From contig JANYBN010000014.1 of NCBI GenBank assembly GCA_025360785.1, positions 1-64,000 of the forward strand: a stretch of 64,000 nt of DNA, in the 5' to 3' direction. Under the pieces are notes generated by a model. It searched no databases, was not told the origin of the DNA, and worked only from the letters and a program-made list of their open reading frames with translations. The position numbers and the translations under genes were made by a program. Positions 35,271-43,583 of the stretch are shown here, piece after piece; the first letter of the stretch is position 1; each line of letters starts with the position of its first letter. The stretch comes from Geobacter sp. (GTDB taxonomy: Bacteria; Desulfobacterota; Desulfuromonadia; Geobacterales; Pseudopelobacteraceae).

Positions 35271-36518
35271 TTAGCGATTCCCACCAGCCATTTTAACACT
35301 CTCAGGCGTTCTGCGTAACAGCAACATAAAGACCGGGCCGGCAACACCTCCAATAGCGATGAAGGCAAATGCCATGCCCCATTCCGCATGGATGCCAGGG
35401 AGTGGCTTCCAGTCGCGAAATGTGTCCAGCGCCCAGCCAAAAACAGTCGGCGAGATCATCCCCATTGAATATCCGATCAGTGATTGCAGACCCATGGCGG
35501 CACCCAGGTAGCCTGGAGCGACCAGTTCGGTTAATCCAGTCGAAAACACCGGAGATTCTGCCACGACCAGATAGCCATAGACGAGACCGATCGCCAGAGT
35601 GAGCGGAAGGTTGGTATTGATCAGCCAACCAAAGATAAAAGATATGGCGGCGCTGGAAACCATGACTACGGAGATGGTAGCAGTGCGGCCAAAACGATCC
35701 GACAGAGACCCGGTTATTGCGGTCGAAAAAGCGCCGACTCCGATCAGAACCGCAGCAATGGTAGAGGCAAAACCGGTTGCACGAGCCGCCTCGAATCCCC
35801 ATCCGACTAGAGCGGAAGAGAAAAAAGGCGCCAGCCAGCTGCGCATTCCGTACATCTCCCACATATGGGCGCCGTAGCCTAGAATCATCAATAGTGCCGG
35901 GCGGTTTTTGATAATTTCTCCGGTATATCCCATCTCGCTGCTGGTGCGATGCGGCGGGCGATAACCGGCAAAGAGCGGAAATGAGAGCAGAGCTCCGATA
36001 CATACTCCAATTGAACAGGCAATAAAGGCGATTCTCCAGCCGTAAAATCCAGTCAGCCAACCGGTAACAGCGAGGGAAAGTGAACCTCCAAGCACCAGCG
36101 AGCCGACATAAATGCCGATTGCCTTGCCGCGCTGTGCCGGCACAAATCGCTCCGCTACTAATTTGAGGCCCGGCATGTAAGTGCCTCCCATGCCGATGCC
36201 GGTCAAGGCACGGAACATCATGCCGCTGTAAAAATCGTGGGCGTACAGGGCAAAGAGAAGATTGCCTGCCGCTGAACAAAAAGCTGCAGTTATGAATATG
36301 TGTTTGGTATTGATGCGATCAGTAAGGATGCTTAAGAGAACGCCTGAGGCGATATAGCCGAGTTGATAGACCGAGAAGATCATCCCGGCCCGGGTGTTGC
36401 TCATACCCCATTCCTGACGCAGGATGGGGAGAACGGCTGAGTAGTTGATGAATACCAGCATGATGAAGAGCTGGCAGCAGCAGAGCAGCAGCAGCCAGCG
36501 GGTATTTGAGCGAATCAT
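35271..36518 (-). CDS. MFS transporter
   Basis: 415 residues with about 12 hydrophobic segments and the loop motif after helix 2 (SILTDRINTKHIF) and its repeat in the second half (GSLSDRFGRTATI), as in the major facilitator superfamily. It resembles the CynX/oxalate-formate type of MFS proteins in general layout; the substrate is not clear. Start ATG 36518 overlaps the stop of rfbC by 4 bases, so the genes are translationally coupled. A weak hairpin (GTTTAAC / GTTAAAC, 35223-35243) follows the gene. Confidence 0.9.
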   Translation of the reverse strand: MIRSNTRWLLLLCCCQLFIMLVFINYSAVLPILRQEWGMSNTRAGMIFSVYQLGYIASGVLLSILTDRINTKHIFITAAFCSAAGNLLFALYAHDFYSGMMFRALTGIGMGGTYMPGLKLVAERFVPAQRGKAIGIYVGSLVLGGSLSLAVTGWLTGFYGWRIAFIACSIGVCIGALLSFPLFAGYRPPHRTSSEMGYTGEIIKNRPALLMILGYGAHMWEMYGMRSWLAPFFSSALVGWGFEAARATGFASTIAAVLIGVGAFSTAITGSLSDRFGRTATISVVMVSSAAISFIFGWLINTNLPLTLAIGLVYGYLVVAESPVFSTGLTELVAPGYLGAAMGLQSLIGYSMGMISPTVFGWALDTFRDWKPLPGIHAEWGMAFAFIAIGGVAGPVFMLLLRRTPESVKMAGGNR

Positions 36519-37060
36519 GAGAACATATCGGCGTCCTTGAATGACCGGCCTTCGCGGTCTTTGGCTGAAACATTAGGTTCTGCCGCAATCGGCCAGTTTA
36601 TTGCCAGATCCGGATCGTTCCAGGCGATGCAGCGTTCGTGCTCCGGGGCGTAATATTCCGTGGTGAGATACAGAAACTCAGCAACGTCAGAGGTAACGCA
36701 AAAACCATGGGCAAAGCCGGCTGGAACCCACATCTGACGCTTGTTTTCCGCAGAAAGCAGGGCGCCGAACCATTGTCCGAAGCTTGGCGAACTCCGGCGA
36801 ATGTCAACGGCGACATCGAACACTTCACCGACAACAACCCGCACCAGTTTTCCCTGCGGCTGCTGTATCTGGTAATGCAGGCCGCGCAAAACGCCACCGG
36901 CGGAACGGGAGTGATTGTGCTGAACGAAGTGAAGATCGATTCCGGTCAGGTCACGCCAGCTCTTTTCATTGAAGCTTTCATAAAAGAAACCACGATCATC
37001 TCCGAATACTTTCGGTTCAATAATCAGGACATCCGGAATAGTTGTGGAAACAATTTGCAT
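36515..37060 (-). CDS. rfbC: dTDP-4-dehydrorhamnose 3,5-epimerase-like protein
   Basis: 181 residues, the normal RmlC length. The cupin core has VQHNHSRSAGGVLRGLHYQ with the catalytic His, KLVRVVVGEVFDVAVDIR, and the end motif with YYAPEHERCIAWNDPDL. It epimerises C3 and C5 of the dTDP-4-keto-6-deoxyglucose intermediate in dTDP-rhamnose synthesis. No rfbA, rfbB or rfbD lies nearby; instead it is coupled to an MFS transporter and follows a GntR regulator, so the rest of the pathway must be elsewhere. Confidence 0.93.
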   Translation of the reverse strand: MQIVSTTIPDVLIIEPKVFGDDRGFFYESFNEKSWRDLTGIDLHFVQHNHSRSAGGVLRGLHYQIQQPQGKLVRVVVGEVFDVAVDIRRSSPSFGQWFGALLSAENKRQMWVPAGFAHGFCVTSDVAEFLYLTTEYYAPEHERCIAWNDPDLAINWPIAAEPNVSAKDREGRSFKDADMFS

Positions 37061-37091
37061 CTGGTAAGTATCTCCAAAAATGGTTTAGCAG

Positions 37092-37811
37092 TTAAAGCTG
37101 CTGTTGGGAAACATAGGCGCTGCTGCGACCTTCGGCAAAAGTAAGGTGCTGCACCATGGCATCGCGGGCAGCCTGTGGGTCTTTAGCTTTTATAGACTGG
37201 ACGATACTGCTGTGATGTTCAAAGAGAAGCTGATGGTCTTCATGAGTCAGGTAAACCGCGCGCCAGACAGTCTGCTGAAACTCTTTCATGGCATCAAACA
37301 GGCTCTGCATCAGGTGCAGCCAGACAATGTTGTGCGTGGCCCGGGCAATAACAATATGCAGATTGGCATCAAGATCTTCTGAAGGCTGTTTCAGCTCCAG
37401 ATTTTGCTTCATTCCGGCAATAATTTCATCCATACGGCGGATATCTTCAGGAAGTGCACGCTGAGCGGCATACCATACGGTCCATGACTCCATGCATTTA
37501 CGAACTTCGATAACATCAAGAGCCCGATCCTGTTGAACCCGGATCAGTTCGCTGAGCGGGTTTGCAGAGGATGTCTCCACCAGCGACATAACAACTGTTC
37601 CTCCACCCTGATACGACATGACCAAGCCGGACGAAGCAAGAACGTTCAGTGCTTCCCGCACCGAGGGGCGCGACACACCGAACATCTCGGCCAACTCGCG
37701 CTCCGGCGGCAGTTTGTCACCTGGCGAAAACTCCCCGGCCAGGATCGAGGAGCGGATCTGTTCCGCTATCTGGGTTGAAACTTTTTTGGGTTTTATCGGT
37801 TGAAAGTTCAA
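37092..37811 (-). CDS. GntR-family regulator, FadR/LldR type
   Basis: 239 residues from a TTG at 37811 (reading LNFQPIKPKKVSTQIAEQIR). A GTG further upstream would lie inside the terminator hairpin at 37825-37850 and is rejected. The winged helix has PPERELAEMFGVSRPSVREAL, and the C-terminal all-helical FCD domain runs from about residue 85, with ARATHNIVWLHLMQSL carrying a His ligand. Members of this subfamily often sense lactate or other acids. Its place at the end of the lactate genes and the two TNGTNNNACNA operators between lldP and lutC make it their likely regulator (inference). Confidence 0.9.
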   Translation of the reverse strand: MNFQPIKPKKVSTQIAEQIRSSILAGEFSPGDKLPPERELAEMFGVSRPSVREALNVLASSGLVMSYQGGGTVVMSLVETSSANPLSELIRVQQDRALDVIEVRKCMESWTVWYAAQRALPEDIRRMDEIIAGMKQNLELKQPSEDLDANLHIVIARATHNIVWLHLMQSLFDAMKEFQQTVWRAVYLTHEDHQLLFEHHSSIVQSIKAKDPQAARDAMVQHLTFAEGRSSAYVSQQQL

Positions 37812-37824
37812 GTCAGTTCCAATC

Positions 37825-37850
37825 AAAAAGGGGTGTCGAAACGGCACCCC
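37825..37850 (-). terminator. Intrinsic terminator after the glcF-like gene
   Basis: Minus strand GGGGTG-c-CG-TTT-CG-a-CACCCC followed by five T. It ends the lldP-glcD-glcF transcript and separates it from the GntR gene, which starts 14 bases later. Confidence 0.8.
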
Positions 37851-37893
37851 TCTCTTTTATAGTATTTTATGCCGTTCTGCAACAATCTGAATG

Positions 37894-39132
37894 TCAGGAA
37901 TCTATACTGAGTGCCAGCACCTCGGTCAAATGCATGAGCTTGACATCCGGAAGAGAGTCAGCCAAGCCCTTCTTAAGTTGCAGCAGGCATCCCGGATTGC
38001 TGGTCACCAGAATATCAGCGCCGCTTGCGCGCACCGTGTCCAGCTTGCGCTGCAGAATCAGGTCGGACATCTCCGGCTTGGTAATGTTGTACGTCCCGGC
38101 ACTGCCGCAGCAGGCATCGGCCGATTCCAGCTCTTTGTACTCAAGCCCCGGCACCAGTTTTAGCAACTCGCGCGGCTCCTTGCGAATTCCCTGACAATGT
38201 GCGATGTGGCAGGGGTCGTGATAAGTGACTGTTTGTTTAAGCGGCTTGAGTAGTAAAGTCAGCGTTTCTGCATTCATTGCCAGAACCTGTGAAATGTCGC
38301 GTACCTTGGCGCTAAATGCTGTGGCTGGTTCACCCTCGATATGATGTCCGTATTTCTTGAGTTCAGCTCCGCAGCCGCCGCAGTCGGTGACGATAAAATC
38401 CACCTCGTAGCCTCCGAATATCTCGATATTGGTGCGGGCGGCCTCATTCAGGCCAATCAAATCACCACCCAGCATGTTGGGCGCGCCGCAGCAAACCTGA
38501 TTGCGCGGAGTAATGACCTTGTAGCCGAACAATGACAGCAATCTGATAGTGGCACGGCTCGCATCTGAAAAGATAAGACTCATGACGCACCCCAGAAAAA
38601 AACCGACCGTACCGAGCTCGGTGCCTACCGCCGGCGTAATCTCGTGTATTTCCTGACGGAGCGGCCTGGATGGCAAAGTCGGCAACAGTCCCTCCATTCG
38701 CTCCAGCGGCTTTGGGAACATTTTGAGGAGGCCGAGTGTTCTGACCAGCTTCTGCAGGCCGCTGTTCTGATACAACCTCATCGGCGCCATGGATGTCTCC
38801 AACCGGTCAGGGTGCGGCACCAGTTTGCGCAGGATCAGATTCTCCATGAAGCCGAGGCCGCTGTCCGACTTCCGCTCGCAGGTGAACTCCGCTACCAGTT
38901 CCCCGGCATTGACCCCGCAAGGGCAGGCCGAGGCGCAGGCTTGACAATCAAGGCAGAGCGAAAGGTATTCAAGCAGCCGCTCCGACTGATCCAGTTCACC
39001 TTCCTGCAGTTTGCGTATCAGTGCGACACGACCGCGCGGTGAAGCAGTTTCCAGGAACGTTTCCCTGTAGGTCGGACAGGCGGGGAGACACATCCCACAG
39101 CGCATGCAATTTATGAGTTTGACGTAGTCCAT
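37894..39132 (-). CDS. glcF: GlcF-like iron-sulfur subunit of a 2-hydroxyacid oxidase
   Basis: 412 residues from ATG 39132, which follows GAGGA; an ATG four codons upstream lacks a site. Two 4Fe-4S motifs are at the start (NCMRCGMCLPACPTY and CLDCQACASACPCGV), then two CCG domains (QVCCGAPNMLGGD; YHDPCHIAHCQG; ESADACCGSAGTYN). Together with the GlcD subunit it would oxidise D-lactate or glycolate and pass electrons to the quinone pool at the membrane. The permease gene upstream makes lactate the likely substrate. A palindromic repeat fills the 150 bases between it and glcD. Confidence 0.93.
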   Translation of the reverse strand: MDYVKLINCMRCGMCLPACPTYRETFLETASPRGRVALIRKLQEGELDQSERLLEYLSLCLDCQACASACPCGVNAGELVAEFTCERKSDSGLGFMENLILRKLVPHPDRLETSMAPMRLYQNSGLQKLVRTLGLLKMFPKPLERMEGLLPTLPSRPLRQEIHEITPAVGTELGTVGFFLGCVMSLIFSDASRATIRLLSLFGYKVITPRNQVCCGAPNMLGGDLIGLNEAARTNIEIFGGYEVDFIVTDCGGCGAELKKYGHHIEGEPATAFSAKVRDISQVLAMNAETLTLLLKPLKQTVTYHDPCHIAHCQGIRKEPRELLKLVPGLEYKELESADACCGSAGTYNITKPEMSDLILQRKLDTVRASGADILVTSNPGCLLQLKKGLADSLPDVKLMHLTEVLALSIDS

Positions 39133-39166
39133 GTGATTCCTCATATTTTCACGAAACTTAATAAAA

Positions 39167-39273
39167 AATAGAACGCGGATTAAATCTGAAGAAGCCGGAA
39201 AAACCGGATTTTTTTAAGGACGTTGAGCTTGATCCGCCTTTATCCTTAAAATCCGACTTTTCCGCGTTCTATT
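39167..39273. repeat. Palindromic interspersed repeat between glcD and glcF
   Basis: A 107-base element with perfect 13-base terminal inverted repeats AATAGAACGCGGA / TCCGCGTTCTATT. A second inverted pair lies inside (CGGATTTTTTTAAGGA against TCCTTAAAATCCG). The CGCGGAT...ATCCGCG style of ends is that of a repeat type I recall from many bacterial genomes. It is transcribed within the lactate operon and would form a long hairpin. Confidence 0.8.
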
Positions 39274-39284
39274 GATTTCTGAAG

Positions 39285-40655
39285 TTAGAAGATCTTCCCC
39301 GGATTCAAAATCCCCTTCGGATCAAACGCCTGCTTGATCCCCCGCATGACCCGGATTCCAGATTCACCGACCAGCTTCGGCAGGTACTTTCTCTTGGCCA
39401 ACCCGACGCCGTGCTCGCCGGTGATGGTGCCCCCCATTGCGATGGCGGCATCAAATATTTCGGCAAAAGCTGCATGAGCCCGTTTGATCTCATCCTTGTC
39501 CCGTTCATCGGTCAGACAGGTTGGATGCAGGTTGCCGTCGCCGGCGTGGCCGAAGGTACCGATGACGACATCGTGTTTTTTGGCCGATGCCTGAATGACC
39601 TTCAACATGGCGGCGATGCAGCTGCGCGGCACGGTGGCATCCTCCAGAATGGTGGTCGGCCTGAGTCTTGCCAGGGCTGACAGGGCGGTGCGGCGCGCCT
39701 CGGTCAACTTGAGCGCTTCAGCCGGAGTCCGGGCAGTCTGAAAGAAGGAACAGCGATGTTTTTTGCAGATCTCCGCCACGGCGGCAGCCTCCTCGGCGAT
39801 CACTACCGGATGTCCGTCCACCTCGATCAGCAACACGGCATCCACATCCAGCGGCAACCCGACATGGGCATAATCTTCGACGCACTTGATGGTGACCTTG
39901 TCGAGAAATTCCAGCGTGGCAGGGATCACCTTGGCGGCGATGATGGCCGACACCGCCATGGCGGCATCCTGCAATACCGGAAAATGGGCCAGCATGGTGA
40001 TCTTCCCCTGCGGCTTGGGGATCAGCTTGACCGTGATGCCGGTGAAGAACCCGAGTGTCCCTTCCGATGAAACCAGCAGCGGATTGAGGCTGTAGCCTGC
40101 GACATCCTTGACGACCTTGCCGCCGGTGCGGAGCGTGTCGCCGTCCGCCAGGATGGTTTCCAGACCCATGACATAATCGGCGGTCACGCCGTATTTGAGG
40201 CCGCGCAAGCCGCCCGAATTCTCGGCCACGTTGCCCCCCATGGTGGAAATGTTCATGCTGCCCGGATCGGGAGGATAGAACAGGCCGCGCGCTTCGACCT
40301 CGCGGTGCAGAGCGCTGGTGACGACTCCCGGCTCCACCGTGGCGGTCAGGTTCTCTTCGTCCACCTCGATGATGCGGTTCATGCGACTGGTCTGCACGAC
40401 GACACCACCGGCGGAAAGCGAACCGCCGGACAGGTTGGTGCCGGAACCGCGCGGCGTGACAGTCAGTCCGGCACCGTGGCAGTGGCACATAATGCGGACC
40501 ACCTCATCGACACTCCCCGGCAGCAGTACCACTCCCGGCAGGCTCTCAATTTCCGGTGTAGAGTCATAACCATAGACCGCCAGCGATTCGCGGTCGGTCA
40601 GGGTGTACTGCCCGCCGACGATGGTTTGAAGTTCTTTTATGAATGATGGTTGCAT
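39285..40655 (-). CDS. glcD: GlcD-like FAD-linked 2-hydroxyacid dehydrogenase
   Basis: 456 residues from ATG 40655 behind AAGGAGT; the longer open frame upstream runs through a terminator hairpin and is rejected. An FAD-binding PCMH domain with VTPRGSGTNLSGGS and NSGGLRGLKYGVT, then a C-terminal FAD-oxidase domain ending in TGEHGVGLAKRKYLPKL and DPKGILNPGKIF. It oxidises D-lactate or glycolate and works with the GlcF-like subunit encoded next. It lies 78 bases downstream of the lactate permease, with a strong hairpin between. Confidence 0.95.
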   Translation of the reverse strand: MQPSFIKELQTIVGGQYTLTDRESLAVYGYDSTPEIESLPGVVLLPGSVDEVVRIMCHCHGAGLTVTPRGSGTNLSGGSLSAGGVVVQTSRMNRIIEVDEENLTATVEPGVVTSALHREVEARGLFYPPDPGSMNISTMGGNVAENSGGLRGLKYGVTADYVMGLETILADGDTLRTGGKVVKDVAGYSLNPLLVSSEGTLGFFTGITVKLIPKPQGKITMLAHFPVLQDAAMAVSAIIAAKVIPATLEFLDKVTIKCVEDYAHVGLPLDVDAVLLIEVDGHPVVIAEEAAAVAEICKKHRCSFFQTARTPAEALKLTEARRTALSALARLRPTTILEDATVPRSCIAAMLKVIQASAKKHDVVIGTFGHAGDGNLHPTCLTDERDKDEIKRAHAAFAEIFDAAIAMGGTITGEHGVGLAKRKYLPKLVGESGIRVMRGIKQAFDPKGILNPGKIF

Positions 40656-40683
40656 TAGGACTCCTTTTGAGTTAAAAGCCACC

Positions 40684-40720
40684 ACCACCGGCCCCTCCTG
40701 AGACAGGAGGGGCCGGTGGT
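40684..40720 (-). terminator. Strong hairpin between lldP and glcD
   Basis: A 16-base perfect stem (ACCACCGGCCCCTCCT and complement, loop GAGAC) with CTTTTAA after it on the minus strand. It lies 12 bases past the lldP stop. It could terminate most transcripts or act as an attenuator that lowers glcD and glcF expression relative to lldP. Confidence 0.8.
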
Positions 40721-40732
40721 AAGGTCTTGCCT

Positions 40733-42688
40733 TTACGGTATCATCCATTGAAGAAAATAAGCTTGCAGATACACAATAACACCAACCACGACCGTCAGGA
40801 AGATCGAGTGTTTCAGCGTGAAACGGAACAGCGGCCCCTCTTCTCCAACCATGCCGCATGCTGCTGTAGCAACAGCCAGTGATTGCGGTGAGATCATCTT
40901 GCCCATGACGCCGCCGCTGGTGTTCGCCGCGCCGCACAGGATCGGATTGAGCCCCAACTGCTCGGCGGTAGCCTTCTGCAGACCGCCGAAGAGGACGTTG
41001 CTGGATGTATCGGAACCGGTAAGGAAAACCCCCAGCCAGCCGAGAAACGGCGCGATGAAAGGGAACCAGTGGCCGGTCTTGGTGAAGATGAGGCCGAGGC
41101 AGTTGGTCATCCCGGAGGTGTTCATAACATAAGCAAGACCGAGTACGGAAGCGACGGTTATTGCAGGAAATCGCATGTCATAAAGGGTCTTTCCGCCAAG
41201 CTTGATGACATCGCCGAAGCCGACGCCGCAGAGCAGGGCGGAGAGGAAGGCGGCGATCAGGATAGCGGTGCCTGCAGCGGACATAAAGTTAAAGTTATAC
41301 TTTGCAGGGAGTTTGATAGGCAGCTGATCTGCCATGGCTTTACCCAAAGACTTGAATTGATCTTTGGTGGTGACCTTGTTCTTTTCCAGGTCGTCCTTGA
41401 CCAGCTTCTGGATATCGGCACTTTTCCTGGCTATGACGTTGAATCCAGCATTGCGATCTTCGGTCAATGTGGTGCCCTTGCCGGCCATGCCCTGTTCGAC
41501 CGGCAGAAACTTCTCTTCCAGTCCCTTCAGTTCTTTGAGCATTTCTATAACTCCGGCCAGCTTCGGCTCGGTTGCCGGCAGCACGGCCAGCAGTTTATCG
41601 GCTTCTGCATTTACTGCGGCAATCTTCTTCAGGCCGTCCTCCGGTTTGGAGACCTTCTTGACGATCATACTGTCAAGACCGGCTACGGTAATGACGACTT
41701 TACTCTTGTCCAGTTGGGTCTTGATGGAGGGAATGCCCCAGAGCAATACCATTACGGTCAGCGCCAGATAGGGTGACCAGGCGCGGATTACCTCGGCAAC
41801 GGTGTAATGATGCTGTTCCTTGGAGCCCGCGTGAGTTTCATGGTCAAACACATAGTTCTCTTTCGGCTGCCATACCTGAAGCAGGGCGACCAGCGCAACC
41901 ATTGATGCCAGCGAAGCCGTTATGTCCGGCAGATAGGGACCCAGATAGCTGGCGGTTGCCCACTGGGAAACCGCAAAGGTGACGCCGCAAACAATGATGG
42001 CAGGCAGAACTTCAATCGTCTTTTTCCAGCCGACCATGATCATGATGACATAGAACGGAATAACAACGGAGATGAAGGGGAGCTGGCGGCCGACCATGGT
42101 GGAGAGTTTCATCAGGCCGTCGTCGCCGTAGCCCATAACACCGGCCAGGGCCACAACAGGAATGCCGATGGCGCCGAAGGCGACCGGTGCGGTATTGGCA
42201 ATAAGACAGACACCGGCGGCATACAGAGGTCGAAAACCGAGGCCGACGAGGGTGGCTCCGGCAATAGCCACCGGAGTACCGAAGCCAGCTGCACCCTCGA
42301 TGAAAGCACCGAAACAGAAGGCGATCAGGAGCGCCTGGATGCGGCGGTCGCCGGTAACGCCCGCCAACGAGGCCCGGATGATTTCGAACTGACCACCCTT
42401 GACGGTGATGTTATAAAGAAAGAGGGTTGTAATGACTATGTAGAAGACCGGGAAAAGCCCAAAGGCTGCGCCTTGAGCAAAGGCGAGGCCGGCCAGTTTG
42501 GCGGGCATTCCCCATACGGCGATGGCGATGCCGAGAGCCGATGCAGCAGCAAGGGGACCTGCTTTATGGGCTTTCATCTTCAAAACGGCGAGACAGATAA
42601 AGATAATGACGAGGGGGATAGCGGCGATGAGTGCCGACAAACCAAGGCTTCCTCCTGCGGGTGTGTACGTTTGAATCCATGGCATCAT
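40733..42688 (-). CDS. lldP: L-lactate permease, LctP family, with an extra soluble segment
   Basis: 651 residues; family members usually have about 550. The membrane part carries the LctP patterns FGAFIEGAAGFGTPVAIAGA and, near the end, GSDTSSNVLFGGLQK and GGVMGKMISPQSLAVA. The extra residues (roughly 325-445) form a hydrophilic helical insert containing PEDGLKKIAAVNAEADKLL and KSADIQKLVKDDLEK between two membrane helices. It imports lactate or glycolate with protons. Start ATG 42688 behind AAGGAG. It is the first gene of the minus-strand lactate operon, divergent from lutC. Confidence 0.95.
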   Translation of the reverse strand: MMPWIQTYTPAGGSLGLSALIAAIPLVIIFICLAVLKMKAHKAGPLAAASALGIAIAVWGMPAKLAGLAFAQGAAFGLFPVFYIVITTLFLYNITVKGGQFEIIRASLAGVTGDRRIQALLIAFCFGAFIEGAAGFGTPVAIAGATLVGLGFRPLYAAGVCLIANTAPVAFGAIGIPVVALAGVMGYGDDGLMKLSTMVGRQLPFISVVIPFYVIMIMVGWKKTIEVLPAIIVCGVTFAVSQWATASYLGPYLPDITASLASMVALVALLQVWQPKENYVFDHETHAGSKEQHHYTVAEVIRAWSPYLALTVMVLLWGIPSIKTQLDKSKVVITVAGLDSMIVKKVSKPEDGLKKIAAVNAEADKLLAVLPATEPKLAGVIEMLKELKGLEEKFLPVEQGMAGKGTTLTEDRNAGFNVIARKSADIQKLVKDDLEKNKVTTKDQFKSLGKAMADQLPIKLPAKYNFNFMSAAGTAILIAAFLSALLCGVGFGDVIKLGGKTLYDMRFPAITVASVLGLAYVMNTSGMTNCLGLIFTKTGHWFPFIAPFLGWLGVFLTGSDTSSNVLFGGLQKATAEQLGLNPILCGAANTSGGVMGKMISPQSLAVATAACGMVGEEGPLFRFTLKHSIFLTVVVGVIVYLQAYFLQWMIP

Positions 42689-42797
42689 GTTTCTCCTTTC
42701 CTTTCCGATGTGTGTACTGCTTGTATCCGTGGTTAAGTGCTTGTCAATTTGCGGTTTATTTTGTACAAACCCAAAAATAGAATCAGGTTATGCAAAC

Positions 42798-42835
42798 TTG
42801 TAATACCAATTTACTTATTTTTCAAAACCTGTCAA
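42798..42835 (-). promoter_or_regulatory. lldP promoter with a GntR-type operator
   Basis: Minus strand TTGACA (42830-42835) and TAAATT (42808-42813), 16 bases apart. Directly behind it, at 42798-42808, TTGTAATACCA matches the TNGTNNNACNA consensus of the FadR/LldR branch of GntR regulators. An operator touching the -10 box and start point fits repression. Confidence 0.6.
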
Positions 42836-42864
42836 GCAAATTTTAACACTAGTTAAAAAGCCTG

Positions 42865-42916
42865 TTGACATGGGGTTTGTAGATGGATTATGGTCATATG
42901 TAATATGGTTATACAA
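42865..42916 (+). promoter_or_regulatory. lutC promoter with a GntR-type operator
   Basis: TTGACA (42865-42870) and TATGGT (42889-42894), 18 bases apart. TGGTTATACAA at 42906-42916 matches TNGTNNNACNA and sits just after the expected start point. It mirrors the arrangement on the lldP side, so one regulator could switch both operons. The rest of 42689-43031 is AT-rich and holds no gene. Confidence 0.6.
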
Positions 42917-43031
42917 ATTTTAATTACAAATATAAACAGATCAGACCAGGTGGATTGTCTGGCCTTAAGTAAAACAATTTTTCAGTTATATGAAACAGAG
43001 AGCGGCAACCGGATGACAGAGGAGGTATGAC

Positions 43032-43583
43032 ATGATGTATGAGCAATTCAAGACCAGGGCAGAAGGTGTCAGTGCTGAGGTATGCCGCTTTAGCACAAAA
43101 AACGAGGCGCTCGTCTGGCTGCTGGAGTTCCTGCGCAGGGAACGAATCGCCGGTGCCCCTCAAGCAAACGCCCTCTGGGCCGAATGTTCGTTTCTTGACG
43201 GAATGGACCGCGATACACTGAACGAGCAGACGGGCCTGAAGTTTGAGGTCACCCGTGAAGCGGCATCTCAAGCCAGATTCGGGATCAGTCAAATGGAATG
43301 GGCTCTTGCGGACACCGGTTCCCTGGCTCAGAATTCCACCGCCATTGAGCAGCGCCTCGTCTCGTCACTGCCCACGATTCATATTGCACTCGTGCCGACC
43401 AGCGGGATTCTGCCGGACATGCCTTCATTGCTGTCCAGAGTCAACCCCAAAGAGAACGCCTACATCGCTATGATTACCGGTCCGAGCCGGACGGCGGACA
43501 TCGAGCGGGTGCTGACCATCGGTGTTCATGGCCCGGAACGGCTGGTTATCATTTTTGTCGATGATCTGGGAGGTAAGAACTAA
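43032..43583 (+). CDS. lutC: LUD-domain protein, LutC/LldG-like
   Basis: 183 residues of a LUD domain: ISQMEWALADTGSLAQNST is the conserved loop, and LVPTSGILPDMPSLLSRV and YIAMITGPSRTADIERVLTIGVHGPERLVIIFVDD the nucleotide-like end of the fold. It is a subunit of the LutABC/LldEFG L-lactate oxidising complex. Start ATG 43032 is seven bases after AGGAGG; an ATG six bases before it is followed at once by a stop. TAATG joins it to the next gene. Confidence 0.92.
   Translation: MMYEQFKTRAEGVSAEVCRFSTKNEALVWLLEFLRRERIAGAPQANALWAECSFLDGMDRDTLNEQTGLKFEVTREAASQARFGISQMEWALADTGSLAQNSTAIEQRLVSSLPTIHIALVPTSGILPDMPSLLSRVNPKENAYIAMITGPSRTADIERVLTIGVHGPERLVIIFVDDLGGKN

Noticed and set aside
37812..37847. 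GTG start for the GntR regulator
   Set aside because: The codon lies inside a good terminator hairpin (37825-37850); the family N-terminus begins at the later TTG 37811.
39718..40488. A 256-residue minus-strand frame rich in Arg and His
   Set aside because: It is an out-of-frame shadow of glcD, with the low-complexity RRxGR composition typical of GC-rich shadows.
40656..40937. N-terminal extension of GlcD
   Set aside because: The extension runs through the 16-base terminator stem and overlaps the permease gene; ATG 40655 has an AAGGAGT site.
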